This document shows positions 8,017 to 15,446 of a stretch of DNA of 64,000 nucleotides, piece after piece. The notes under the pieces were generated by a model that was not told the origin of the DNA, made no database searches, and saw only the letters and a list, made by a program, of their open reading frames with translations. Numbering within the stretch: position 1 is the first letter of the stretch; each line of letters begins with the position of its first letter. The position numbers and the translations under genes are program-made. Source of the DNA: Nocardioides sediminis (lineage in GTDB: Bacteria; Actinomycetota; Actinomycetes; Propionibacteriales; Nocardioidaceae); the NCBI RefSeq assembly GCF_003047295.1, contig NZ_PZYZ01000006.1:1-64000 (forward strand), read 5' to 3'.

Positions 8017-8703
8017 ATGCCCGCCCGCTCGCCCCGACCGGCTCCCAGGTCTCGAGCGCTGAGTCGCGACGGCATCGTCGACGCCGCCGTCGCCGTGGCC
8101 GACCGCGGCGGGCTGTCGGCGGTGAGCATGCGCAGCGTCGGCCGCGAGGCGGGCGCGGAGGCCATGTCGCTCTACCACCACCTGCGCGGCAAGGAGGAGC
8201 TGCTCGACGCGCTCGCCGACTGGGCCTTCGCCCGGATCGCGCTGCCCGGCGCGGACGAGCCGTGGCGGGCCGCGATGCGCGCCCGCGCCTCCTCGGCGCG
8301 CGCCGTGCTGGTCGCGCACCCCTGGGCGCTGGGGCTGCTGGAGTCGCGGCGCCACCCGGGTCCCGCGCTGCTGCGCCACCACGACGCCGTGCTCGGCTGC
8401 CTGCGGCGGGCCGGGTTCCCGGTGGTGCTGGCGGCGCACGCCTACTCGGTGCTCGACGCCTACGTCTACGGCTTCGTGCTGACCGAGCTCAACCTGCCGA
8501 TGGAGGGCGGGGAGGACGCCGAGGAGTTCGCCACCGGACTCGGTCTCGCCGCCGAGGAGCACCCGCACCTGGTCGAGATGATCACCGAGCAGGTGGTGGG
8601 CGGCGACTACTCCTACGCCGCGGAGTTCGACTGGGGCCTCGACCTCGTCCTCGACGGGCTCGAGGCGCGGCTGGCCGGGTCGACCGGGCGCGCGCACGGC
8701 TAG
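8017..8703 (+). CDS. TetR-family transcriptional regulator
   Basis: A 228-residue regulator. The N-terminal helix-turn-helix (about residues 17-63: IVDAAVAVADRGGLSAVSM..VGREAGAEAMSLYHHLRGKEEL) is canonical, and a C-terminal TetR_C-like ligand domain follows. The Arg/Pro-rich first 15 residues are a common extension. Start at 8017 is supported by a GAGGAGTGCC Shine-Dalgarno. Divergent from the quinone reductase and flanked by two palindromes, it is a probable autoregulated repressor. Confidence 0.92.
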   Translation: MPARSPRPAPRSRALSRDGIVDAAVAVADRGGLSAVSMRSVGREAGAEAMSLYHHLRGKEELLDALADWAFARIALPGADEPWRAAMRARASSARAVLVAHPWALGLLESRRHPGPALLRHHDAVLGCLRRAGFPVVLAAHAYSVLDAYVYGFVLTELNLPMEGGEDAEEFATGLGLAAEEHPHLVEMITEQVVGGDYSYAAEFDWGLDLVLDGLEARLAGSTGRAHG

Positions 8704-8712
8704 GGTCGGCGC

Positions 8713-9006
8713 GTGATCCGCCACACCGTCGCCTTCCGCCTCGTCCACCCGTCCGGCTCCCCCGCGGAGCAGGAGTTCCTCGACGCCGGCGCGGCCCTGG
8801 CCGCCATCCCGGGGGTGGAGCGCTTCGAGCAGCTGCGCCAGACCGGCACCAAGAACGACTTCACCCACGGCTTCTCGATGGAGTTCGCCGACCGGGCGGC
8901 GTACGACGCCTACAACGAGCACCCCGTGCACGCGGCCTTCGTCGCGCAGCGCTGGGTCCCGGAGGTCGAGGACTTCCTCGAGCTCGACTACCAGCCGCTG
9001 GGGTGA
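8713..9006 (+). CDS. Dabb (stress-responsive alpha/beta barrel) protein
   Basis: A 97-residue dimeric ferredoxin-like fold of the Dabb family: IRHTVAFRL at the N-terminus, a central GIVE-like LAAIPGVERFEQ strand and the typical Y.AYNEHPVHAAFV segment with the histidine found in this family. Function in the cell is unknown; Dabb proteins occur in stress and aromatic-polyketide contexts. GTG start nine bases after the TetR stop suggests co-transcription. Confidence 0.85.
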   Translation: MIRHTVAFRLVHPSGSPAEQEFLDAGAALAAIPGVERFEQLRQTGTKNDFTHGFSMEFADRAAYDAYNEHPVHAAFVAQRWVPEVEDFLELDYQPLG

Positions 9007-9042
9007 GCCTGCGTCGTACGACGCGCGCGTAGGGTCGCCGGC

Positions 9043-9309
9043 ATGGACACCGGCACCCCCAGCAGCCCCGCGCCCGACAGCACCGGCAGCGACTGGCACG
9101 ACCCCGAGGCGAGCGACGCGGACGGCAGCCCGGCGTCGTCGTTCCCCGGCGCCGGCGAGCGGCGCGACGACGGCGCCGAGGCGCTCGAGGCGGAGCCCGC
9201 GGGCAACGCCACCGTCGGTGACACCGTCGACACCGATGCCGTCGACTCCAGCGCCCACGAGGCGGGTCCTGCCTCCGACGAGGTGGCCGACCAGGTGGAG
9301 CGCGGCTGA
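9043..9309 (+). CDS. Small acidic disordered protein
   Basis: An 88-residue product rich in Asp, Glu, Ser, Ala and Gly with no hydrophobic core, cysteine or recognisable domain, so it is probably unstructured. ATG at 9043 has only a weak upstream purine stretch. Coding status is supported by its position between two real genes, a third-position GC bias and absence of an alternative gene; function is unknown. Confidence 0.5.
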   Translation: MDTGTPSSPAPDSTGSDWHDPEASDADGSPASSFPGAGERRDDGAEALEAEPAGNATVGDTVDTDAVDSSAHEAGPASDEVADQVERG

Positions 9310-9329
9310 CCCGACCGTCGCGACCCGCG

Positions 9330-10145
9330 TCAGTCGCGCAGCAGGTCCGCGAGCGCGATGGCGTCGAAGGGTGCGTGCACCTTGACGTCGTTGTCGAAGT
9401 AGACGAACACGTCGAGCTCGGCGGCGTCCCAGGCCCGCGACCTGTCGGCCCAGCGCGCCAGGGCCTCCGGCCCGTAGCCGCTGGCGTAGAGCTCCTCGTC
9501 CCCGTGCAGGCGCACGTAGACGACGTCGGAGGTGACCTCGTCGAACATCGGCCACGTGCCCGCGGAGTCCGACACCACCATCCCGACGTCGTGGGCGCGC
9601 AGCAGCTCGCAGAACTCCGGGGTGCGGAACGACTCGTGCCGCACCTCCAGGACGTGCCGCAGCGGCCGGTCGACCGGCACCTCCGTGTCGGCGCCCTCCA
9701 CCAGCCGGTCGGGCTCGTGGTGGGCCCGGGCGAGCTCGGCCGCCGAGGTCGTACGTCGCGGCAGGGCGTCGAAGAAGGCCGCGAGGCGGTCGGGCCGGAA
9801 GGTCACCTGCGGGGGCAGCTGCCACAGCACCGGGCCGAGCCGGTCGCCCAGCGACAGCACGCCGGTGGCGAAGAAGTTGGCGAGCGGCACCTCGGGGTCC
9901 GCGAGCTTCTTCATGTGCGTGATGAACCGCGGGCCCTTGACCGAGAAGACGAAGTCCTCGGGCACCGCGGCCGCCCAGGCCCGCCAGCTCGAGGGCCGCT
10001 GGAGGGAGTAGAACGAGCCGTTGACCTCGATCGTTGACAGGCGTCCGGCGGCGTGCTCGAGCTCGCGGCGCTGGGGCAGTCCGCGCGGGTAGAACACGCC
10101 GCGCCAGCCGGCGTACCGCCAGCCCGAGATGCCGACCCGGATCAT
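9330..10145 (-). CDS. DUF72 family protein (YecE-like)
   Basis: A 271-residue TIM-barrel protein of the DUF72 family: MIRVGISGWRYAGWRGVFYP at the start, IEVNGSFYSLQ, FVFSVKGPRFITH, and a late VYVRLHGDEELYASGY plus VYFDNDVKVHAP. All are family hallmarks. The biochemical role is unsettled. ATG at 10145 has an AGGAGG site nine bases upstream. Confidence 0.9.
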   Translation of the reverse strand: MIRVGISGWRYAGWRGVFYPRGLPQRRELEHAAGRLSTIEVNGSFYSLQRPSSWRAWAAAVPEDFVFSVKGPRFITHMKKLADPEVPLANFFATGVLSLGDRLGPVLWQLPPQVTFRPDRLAAFFDALPRRTTSAAELARAHHEPDRLVEGADTEVPVDRPLRHVLEVRHESFRTPEFCELLRAHDVGMVVSDSAGTWPMFDEVTSDVVYVRLHGDEELYASGYGPEALARWADRSRAWDAAELDVFVYFDNDVKVHAPFDAIALADLLRD

Positions 10146-10253
10146 CGTCCTGCCTCCTGGGATGGGTGGGCCCTGCTCGTACCCGCCCACGGTCGCAGGA
10201 TGCGGGCCCTCAGACGACCGCGACCGCCCGCCGGACCGTGCGACGCTGGGGGC

Positions 10254-10736
10254 ATGTCGTTCCCCGCCTATCCGTCCGACGTCTACACCGGCGAGGGTGG
10301 GGAGGTGAGCGCGTGGCTGCGTCGCGACGACACCCCGCCCGACATCACCTACCCCAGTGGCGGGACCTGCGAGTACCTCGTCACCGGCGAGCAGTCACGC
10401 GGGCTGCTGGGCGTCTACCGCTGGACGTTCGGCGAGGCCGAGACCGGGCCGGACCCGCACTTCCACCGCAGCATCTCCGAGCACTTCTACGTGCTGTCGG
10501 GCACCGTGCGACTCTTCGACGGCCGGGAGTGGGTGACGGGCTCGGCGGGCGACTACCTCTACGTGCCGGAGGGCGGCATCCACGGCTTCCGGGGCTCCGA
10601 CCATGCCCGGATGCTGCTCAGCTTCGCCCCCGGTGGGCCGCGCGAGGACTACTTCGAGACCCTCGCCCGCGGCGGGCGGATGAGCGAGGACGAGCGGGCG
10701 GCGTTCATGCTGCGCCACGACACCTTCTGGGTCTGA
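10254..10736 (+). CDS. Cupin-domain protein
   Basis: A 160-residue single cupin. Metal-binding motif 1 is visible in GPDPHFHRSISEHFYVLSG (two His, one Glu, one further His) and motif 2 in GDYLYVPEGGIHGF. Such small cupins may be dioxygenases, isomerases or sensors; substrate is unknown. A 13-base tandem duplication spans its stop codon. Confidence 0.85.
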   Translation: MSFPAYPSDVYTGEGGEVSAWLRRDDTPPDITYPSGGTCEYLVTGEQSRGLLGVYRWTFGEAETGPDPHFHRSISEHFYVLSGTVRLFDGREWVTGSAGDYLYVPEGGIHGFRGSDHARMLLSFAPGGPREDYFETLARGGRMSEDERAAFMLRHDTFWV

Positions 10737-10754
10737 CAGCCGGGTCTGACAGCC
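10729..10754 (+). repeat. 13-base tandem duplication across a stop codon
   Basis: GGGTCTGACAGCC occurs at 10729-10741 and 10742-10754, with a partial third GGGTC next. The first copy contains the stop codon of the cupin gene, so the duplication adds a second in-frame-like stop without altering the protein. Confidence 0.7.
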
Positions 10755-10844
10755 GGGTCCGACCCCGGGTCTCCGGGTGCCGGTCGCGACACCCGCGGGT
10801 GGCCGACGCTTGCCCCGTCACCACCCACGGGACAAGGTGGAGGC

Positions 10845-11201
10845 ATGAGGCACGAGAGCGAAGGCGACTGGGGCGAGACCCAGCTGGACCCGGCCGAGCA
10901 GGCCGAGGCGGAGATCAACCTCGAGGACCCGGAGGCCGGCGACTTCGAGCCGTGGAGCCCCCCGGACCGCCAGCCGCGTGGCGCGGAGTTCATCGAGGGC
11001 GACGAGACGATCTCCCAGCGCCTCCGGCAGGAGGAGCCCGACCCCGACGCCGGCTACCACGACCCCGCGGACGTGGACATGGTCGGCGGCGACGACCCGG
11101 ACGCCGTGCCCGCCGACGAGGACGTGCTCGGTGCCGGCGACGGGATCGAGCCCGGCGGCGACGAGGGCCCCGAGTCGCGGGCGATGCACGTCGAGCCCTG
11201 A
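10845..11201 (+). CDS. DUF5709 family protein
   Basis: A 118-residue, very acidic protein of the actinobacterial DUF5709 type, recognised by an FEPWSPPDR segment followed by ETISQRLRQEEPDPD. It is largely disordered, with no catalytic motif or membrane segment. The function is unknown. It ends just before a perfect CsoR-like palindrome that precedes the next gene. Confidence 0.8.
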   Translation: MRHESEGDWGETQLDPAEQAEAEINLEDPEAGDFEPWSPPDRQPRGAEFIEGDETISQRLRQEEPDPDAGYHDPADVDMVGGDDPDAVPADEDVLGAGDGIEPGGDEGPESRAMHVEP

Positions 11202-11208
11202 GGAGGAA

Positions 11209-11223
11209 TACCCCCTGGGGGTA
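11209..11223. promoter_or_regulatory. CsoR/CstR-type operator
   Basis: TACCCCCTGGGGGTA is a perfect 15-base palindrome. It matches the TACCCC..GGGGTA pattern bound by CsoR-family repressors (copper, persulfide) and resembles the operator in front of csoR at 42184-42204. It lies 40 bases before the TPR gene at 11263. Confidence 0.65.
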
Positions 11224-11262
11224 GCGGGTTGTGGTGTCGTCCGACCCACGAGAGGGGAACCC

Positions 11263-11640
11263 ATGACCCGCATCGAGCAGACGCTCCGCACCCTGGCGCC
11301 GTACGACGCCTTCCGCTGGGCCGAGGACCTCTTCGAGCAGCGCGACTACTACGCCGCCGCGACCGTGCTGCAGCACCTCGTCGACACCCACCCCGACGAG
11401 CGCGACCTCGGCAGCGCCCGCGAGCTGCTCGCGCGCAGCTACTTCCACTCCGCGCAGTCGCGCCGGGCGGCGGAGGCAGCGCGCGACCTGCTCGACCGGG
11501 ACCCCGGCAACGCGTACGCCGCGCTGCTGCTCGCCCGGTCGCTGCAGCGGAGCGCCGGAGGCGACGCCGCCCGGCGTGACGAGGCCCGCGGCGTGCGGCG
11601 GCTCGCGGACGCGATGACCGCTGGCGTCGACGCCGCCTGA
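11263..11640 (+). CDS. Tetratricopeptide-repeat protein
   Basis: A 125-residue helical protein with about two TPR units (FRWAEDLFEQRDYYAAATVLQ and LLARSYFHSAQSRRAAEAAR, with a third partial unit). TPRs bind other proteins. ATG at 11263 follows AGAGGGGAA. A CsoR-type palindrome 40 bases upstream suggests metal- or sulfane-sulfur-dependent control. It converges on the WYL regulator, with two hairpins between. Confidence 0.82.
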   Translation: MTRIEQTLRTLAPYDAFRWAEDLFEQRDYYAAATVLQHLVDTHPDERDLGSARELLARSYFHSAQSRRAAEAARDLLDRDPGNAYAALLLARSLQRSAGGDAARRDEARGVRRLADAMTAGVDAA

Positions 11641-11657
11641 TCAGGGACGACCGCCTC

Positions 11658-11735
11658 GTCGGACGTCGAGCGGGACGTCCGACGGAGCGGTCGCCGGGGC
11701 AGCCGGGTCGTCGGACGTCCCGGCGGACGTCCGAC
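11658..11735. terminator. Two tandem hairpins with the same stem
   Basis: Stem GTCGGACGTC/GACGTCCGAC occurs twice: arms 11658-11667 and 11674-11683 (loop GAGCGG), then 11710-11719 and 11726-11735 (loop CCGGCG). A third left arm lies at 11753-11762 and runs into the last bases of the convergent WYL gene. Probably a bidirectional terminator that duplicated. Confidence 0.65.
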
Positions 11736-11760
11736 GGAGAGGCTGCCGGATCGTCGGACG

Positions 11761-12705
11761 TCAGCCCGCCGCGAGCAGCCGGCGTCCGAGCTCGCGCACG
11801 GCGTCGCGCACCTCGTCGCCCGCCACCACGCGGAACGGGACGGGCAGCAGCGCCAGCCCCTCGGCGTACGACGCGGGGTTGCTGGTGCTGCCCGTCAGCC
11901 GGGTGGTCCGGTCGTCGACCGCCTCCAGCCTCCCGAGCCGCCGGGGGAGCCAGGCGACCCGGTCGACCGGCGCGTCGATGACGACCTCGACGGGGTGCTC
12001 CCAGCCGACCGCGAGGTGCTCCTCGAGCGCCGACACGGGGTCGAGGTCCGCGGGCGGGCGGAACCCCGCGTCGAGCACCCGGACCGAGGTCACCCGGTCG
12101 ATCCGGTAGGCGCGGGTGGCCTCCGAGTGGTGCGACCAGCAGAGCAGGTACCAGCGGCCGTGGCGGACCACGATCGCCCACGGGTCCACGGTGCTCTCCC
12201 ACTCGCGCCCGGCCTCGGAGCGGTAGCCCAGCGACACCTGGCGGCTGGTCGACGCCGCCCGGACCAGGGCCGTGATGGCGGCGGGGTCCGGGCGCGCGGC
12301 CGACCGGTCGGGGACGGCGGCGGCCGTGCGGCGTACGGCCTCGGCCTGGGCGGCGACCGTGCCGGGGAGCGCGGCGATCAGCTTGCCGAGCGCCGAGCCG
12401 ACGAGGTCGGTGGGGTCGCTGGCGGGGTGGTGCCCGTCGAGCGCGGCCATCACGAGCCCGAGCGCCTCGGCGGCGCTGAACCGCAGGGGCGGTAGCCGCA
12501 GGGCGCGGGCCACCCGGTAGCCGCCGTACTGCCCGCGGCTGCTGTCGATGTCGATGCCGGCGGCGCGCAGGATGCTGACGTAGCGCCGGGCCGCGCGGTC
12601 CGAGACGCCGAGCCGCTCGCCGAGCTCGACCGCGCCGATGCCGGGACTGGACTGGATCAGGTCGAGCGCGAGCAGCGCGCGGGCGGTGGGGTTGGTGTCG
12701 TCCAC
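11761..12705 (-). CDS. WYL-domain transcriptional regulator
   Basis: A 314-residue regulator with an N-terminal HTH_11 winged helix (ALLALDLIQSSPGIGAVELGERLGVSDRAARRYV), a WYL domain around residues 140-225 (HGRWYLLCWSHHSEATRAYRIDR) and the WCX C-terminal extension. WYL domains bind ligands, often nucleic acids or nucleotides. It is divergent from a DUF664/DinB-like gene and probably controls it. GTG start at 12705. Confidence 0.9.
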   Translation of the reverse strand: MDDTNPTARALLALDLIQSSPGIGAVELGERLGVSDRAARRYVSILRAAGIDIDSSRGQYGGYRVARALRLPPLRFSAAEALGLVMAALDGHHPASDPTDLVGSALGKLIAALPGTVAAQAEAVRRTAAAVPDRSAARPDPAAITALVRAASTSRQVSLGYRSEAGREWESTVDPWAIVVRHGRWYLLCWSHHSEATRAYRIDRVTSVRVLDAGFRPPADLDPVSALEEHLAVGWEHPVEVVIDAPVDRVAWLPRRLGRLEAVDDRTTRLTGSTSNPASYAEGLALLPVPFRVVAGDEVRDAVRELGRRLLAAG

Positions 12706-12727
12706 CGCCTCAGGATGGCACGCTCAA

Positions 12728-12744
12728 CGGACGCGATCCGTCCG
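12728..12744. promoter_or_regulatory. Candidate operator for the WYL regulator
   Basis: CGGACG and CGTCCG form a six-base inverted repeat with a five-base centre in the 62-base gap between the divergent WYL and DUF664 genes. Placement makes it a plausible regulator site; the motif is short. Confidence 0.35.
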
Positions 12745-12767
12745 GAACCGGTCGTAGCGTGGCGACC

Positions 12768-13343
12768 ATGACCGAGACCTACACCGCCGGCTGGACGCCG
12801 CCGCCCTGGGAGCCCCCCGTCGCGGGTACCGAGACCGAGCACCTGCTGGGTGCGATCACGCGGATGCGGACGACGTTCCGTTGGAAGGCCGGCCACCTCG
12901 ACGCCGCCGGCCTGTCGACCACCCTCGGCCCGTCGTCGTTGACGCTCGGCGGGCTGCTGCTCCACCTGGCGCTGGTCGAGGACTTCATGTTCACCACCAA
13001 GCTGCGCGGCGAGGAGCTCGTCGAGCCGTGGCGCTCGCTGGGCCACGACGGCACCGACGACTGGGAGTTCACCAGCGCGGGCGGCTTCTCGCCCGAGGAG
13101 CTCTACCGGCAGTACGACGACGCGGTGGAGCGCGCCGACGCCCGGATCGCCGCTGCGCTCGACGAGGGCGGCCTCGACTTCGTGTGCCACGTCGACGACG
13201 GCGACGGCAACCACGCCAGCCTGCGACGGCTGCTGTTCGACCACCTCGAGGAGTACGGCCGCCACACCGGCCACGCCGACATGCTCCGCGAGTCGGTCGA
13301 CGGGCTCGTCGGGGAGGACCCGCCGGGCGACTGGACCCGCTGA
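12768..13343 (+). CDS. DUF664 / DinB-like protein
   Basis: A 191-residue four-helix-bundle protein of the DUF664 group in the DinB/YfiT superfamily. Conserved histidines fit the family's metal site: LLLHLALVEDF in the second helix and FDHLEEYGRHTGHADMLRE near the C-terminus. Members of the superfamily are thiol-dependent transferases (mycothiol or bacillithiol). The substrate is unknown. ATG at 12768; a GTG three codons upstream is also possible. Confidence 0.85.
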   Translation: MTETYTAGWTPPPWEPPVAGTETEHLLGAITRMRTTFRWKAGHLDAAGLSTTLGPSSLTLGGLLLHLALVEDFMFTTKLRGEELVEPWRSLGHDGTDDWEFTSAGGFSPEELYRQYDDAVERADARIAAALDEGGLDFVCHVDDGDGNHASLRRLLFDHLEEYGRHTGHADMLRESVDGLVGEDPPGDWTR

Positions 13344-13360
13344 GAGCGAGGCCCTCGGCT

Positions 13361-13419
13361 TAGTTTGGGACGATCTGGGTGGGAATCTCGCCGGAATCCA
13401 CCGAGATCGTCCCAAACTA
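13361..13419. terminator. Long palindrome between convergent genes
   Basis: Perfect 16-base arms, TAGTTTGGGACGATCT at 13361-13376 and its complement at 13404-13419. The 27-base centre can pair a further five bases (GGTGG with CCACC). It probably acts as a bidirectional terminator, but it is longer and less GC-rich than the others here and may be a mobile REP-like element. Confidence 0.6.
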
Positions 13420-13478
13420 CCGGTGGCCGGCGCTGGTGACGGTCGCCCGAATCCCCGGCCCCACGCCGCCCGGTGGGC

Positions 13479-13799
13479 TCAGGCGCGCTGGGCGGCGCGG
13501 ACGACGGCGACGGCGTCGTGCGTGACCGGGTCGACCAGGTCGGCGTACTCCTCGTGCCGGCCGAGGTAGCGCTTGACATAGGGACACACCGGTACGACGC
13601 GCAGCCCTGCCTCGCGCGTGGCGTCGAGCGCCCCGGAGACGAGCTCGCCGGCCAGCCCCTGGCCCTCGAACTCGTCGCCGACCTCGGTGTGGAAGAAGAT
13701 CCGCTGCCCGTCGGAGTCGACGAACTGGGTCAGCCCGGCCCGCACGCCGTCCACCGAGATCTCGAAGCGGTCGCCGGCCAGGGTCACGTCGGTGCTCAT
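13479..13799 (-). CDS. GNAT N-acetyltransferase, YjdJ type
   Basis: A 106-residue minimal GNAT of the YjdJ/PF14542 type. The acetyl-CoA site is GDEFEGQGLAGELVSGALD and the C-terminal strand is LRVVPVCPYVKRYLGRH, which carries the family's conserved Cys-Pro-Tyr. The family is short because it lacks the C-terminal half of ordinary GNATs. The target is unknown. Confidence 0.88.
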   Translation of the reverse strand: MSTDVTLAGDRFEISVDGVRAGLTQFVDSDGQRIFFHTEVGDEFEGQGLAGELVSGALDATREAGLRVVPVCPYVKRYLGRHEEYADLVDPVTHDAVAVVRAAQRA

Positions 13800-13905
13800 G
13801 GGCCCACCCTAGGAGCGGCCGTTCCTCCACAGGCGCGAAGTCGTCCGTGTCCGGCCGCGTCGTCCCGGGAAGCGTGACCTCACCGACACGAGTGAGGAGC
13901 ACGAG

Positions 13906-14253
13906 ATGTGGCCCAGCAGTGAGCAGTCCGCCGGCGGGGTGATGCGGGTGGAGTACGACGTGGTCTCGCGCGCCGCGGCCGAGGAGCGCGCCGTGCGCAA
14001 CGAGCTGATCCGGGTGCAGGACGAGCGGCGCGCGACCGCCCTGCCGCCGGCGGCGCTGGGCAGGATCCTGCCCAGCGAGGACCTCCTCGCCGCGGTGCGC
14101 CGGGCGGACGAGGCGACCCGGCGGCGGTTGTGGGACCAGGCCCACCGCTGCCAGGACCTGCACGAGACCCTGCGGGACTTCCGCAACGAGGTCCGGGCGG
14201 TCGACGCCGACGTGGCCGACCGCTTCGAGTCGCTGACGAGGGCCGTCTCGTGA
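13906..14253 (+). CDS. WXG100/ESX-associated helical protein
   Basis: A 115-residue, mostly helical and charged protein (RAAAEERAVRNELIRVQDER; DLHETLRDFRNEVRAVDADV). It overlaps the next gene by four bases (GTGA). That gene is a paralogue of 20471-21214, whose upstream partner at 21214-21531 is WXG100-like. By position it is therefore the partner subunit of a type VII secretion substrate pair. Sequence alone gives no named family. GAGGAG precedes ATG 13906. Confidence 0.6.
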   Translation: MWPSSEQSAGGVMRVEYDVVSRAAAEERAVRNELIRVQDERRATALPPAALGRILPSEDLLAAVRRADEATRRRLWDQAHRCQDLHETLRDFRNEVRAVDADVADRFESLTRAVS

Positions 14254-15035
14254 GCGGGGTGGCCCTCGCCCCGACCCGCCTCGAGTCGGTGGCCCTGCTC
14301 GCCAGCCTGCCGGCCGAGGTGCAGGCGATCATCCGGCCGCTGGTGCAGCCGCTGCTCGAGCAGTGGGACGCCCTGGTCGGCGACCACGACGCCGTGCGGG
14401 AGGCCGCCGACCGGTGGCGGGGCGTGGGCGGCCACCTCGAGGACCTCGCCCACCGCCAGCGCCGGGCCGTGGCGGACACCGAGGTCGGGTGGGTGGGGCT
14501 GGCCCAGCTCAGCTGGACCGAGGCGGGGAGCGAGGTCGGACAGGGGCTCGAGGGGCTGGCCGAGCGCGCCCGGGACGTCGGCGACTGCCTCGAGCAGGCG
14601 GCGACGGCGGTCCACGAGACCGAGCGACTGGTGCGCGACCTCGTGCGCGAGCTGCTGGAGTGGGCCGCGCTGACCCTGGCCGTGTCGGCGGTGACCGGAC
14701 TGGTCACCCTGGGTGCCTCCACCGTGGCGGGGGCCGCGACGGCCGCGGCCGAGGCGGCCGTGACCGGCTCCCGGATCGCCGCGCTGGTCCGCCGGCTGGC
14801 CGCCGTGCTGCGGCGGATCCAGGACCGGGTCGAGGCCTACCGTGACTGGGTGCAGGGCCTCCCGCGGCTGCACCGCCTGGTCGTCGAGCGTGCGGAGAAG
14901 CAGGTGGTCTCGACCGTGGTCAAGAAACCGCTGCGCGGGGCGACCTCGGAGGCGACGGGGATGGACGGCCAGGTCCGCGAGCCGCTCGAGGGCCTGTCCG
15001 CGACACGTTCCCGTCCCCTCGCGGCGCCGGGCTGA
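14250..15035 (+). CDS. Type VII secretion-associated protein, paralogue A
   Basis: A 261-residue protein with an N-terminal helical WXG100-like part (IIRPLVQPLLEQWDALVGD, then W and G in ADRWRGVGGHL and TEVGWVGL), an Ala/Gly-rich hydrophobic stretch around 140-175 (two possible membrane helices) and a basic C-terminal tail. It aligns along its length with the product of 20471-21214, including WAALTLAVSAVTG against WAAVSLAISAAG. The domain layout resembles ESX substrates with a central hydrophobic hairpin. GTG start overlaps the upstream stop. Confidence 0.65.
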   Translation: MSGVALAPTRLESVALLASLPAEVQAIIRPLVQPLLEQWDALVGDHDAVREAADRWRGVGGHLEDLAHRQRRAVADTEVGWVGLAQLSWTEAGSEVGQGLEGLAERARDVGDCLEQAATAVHETERLVRDLVRELLEWAALTLAVSAVTGLVTLGASTVAGAATAAAEAAVTGSRIAALVRRLAAVLRRIQDRVEAYRDWVQGLPRLHRLVVERAEKQVVSTVVKKPLRGATSEATGMDGQVREPLEGLSATRSRPLAAPG

Positions 15036-15052
15036 GACGGCTCGGTCGACCC

Positions 15053-15086
15053 ACCCTTGCCGCGGGGTCCGCGCACCCGCAAGGGT
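15053..15086 (+). terminator. Hairpin terminator
   Basis: ACCCTTGC at 15053-15060 pairs with GCAAGGGT at 15079-15086 just after the stop at 15035. The loop can form a smaller GCG/CGC pair. Confidence 0.5.
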
Positions 15087-15173
15087 GTGGGGGGTGCCAC
15101 CGGGCACCCAGCAGACTGACGAGCCTGTGGGCGGACCTGCCGCCGGACAGGTGAGATGAGGAGGCACGACGCG

Positions 15174-15446
15174 ATGACGATGACCCCCCCGCCGCTCGGC
15201 GACGACGACATGAGCACCGAGGGCACGCCCGACGACGCCGACAACCCGATGCTGGGCGGCGACGCCGACAGCACCGACGCGGACGCCACCGACGGTGACA
15301 GCACCGACTCCACGGACGGCGACTCCACCGACGCCGACGGCACCGACGGCGACTCCACGGACGCCGACGCGACCGACGGTGACAGCACCGACTCCACGGA
15401 CGGCGACTCCACCGACGCCGACGGCACCGACGGGACGGCCCTCTGA
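15174..15446 (+). CDS. Asp/Thr/Ser-rich repeat protein
   Basis: A 90-residue product (ATG 15174; an in-frame ATG lies at 15156) made almost wholly of D, T, S, G and A. It contains a 28-residue repeat present twice, built from DGDSTDSTDGDSTDADGTDG. It has no hydrophobic segment. Its TGA overlaps a CTG that appears to start the JmjC gene (CTGA), so it may act as a leader for that gene. Function is unknown; repeats like this expand and shrink by slippage. Confidence 0.5.
   Translation: MTMTPPPLGDDDMSTEGTPDDADNPMLGGDADSTDADATDGDSTDSTDGDSTDADGTDGDSTDADATDGDSTDSTDGDSTDADGTDGTAL
15288..15433 (+). repeat. 84-base in-frame tandem repeat
   Basis: The unit starts at 15288 and again at 15372 (period 84, or 28 codons); the second copy is incomplete. 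Copies are nearly identical, which implies recent duplication. Confidence 0.85.

Noticed and set aside
12768..13343. DinB name read as DNA polymerase IV
   Set aside because: This DinB-like/DUF664 protein belongs to the Bacillus DinB four-helix superfamily; the polymerase is the separate gene at 22007-23056.
15288..15433. Tandem repeat considered as a CRISPR array
   Set aside because: The units are contiguous 84-base coding repeats in frame, without spacers, and there are no cas genes.
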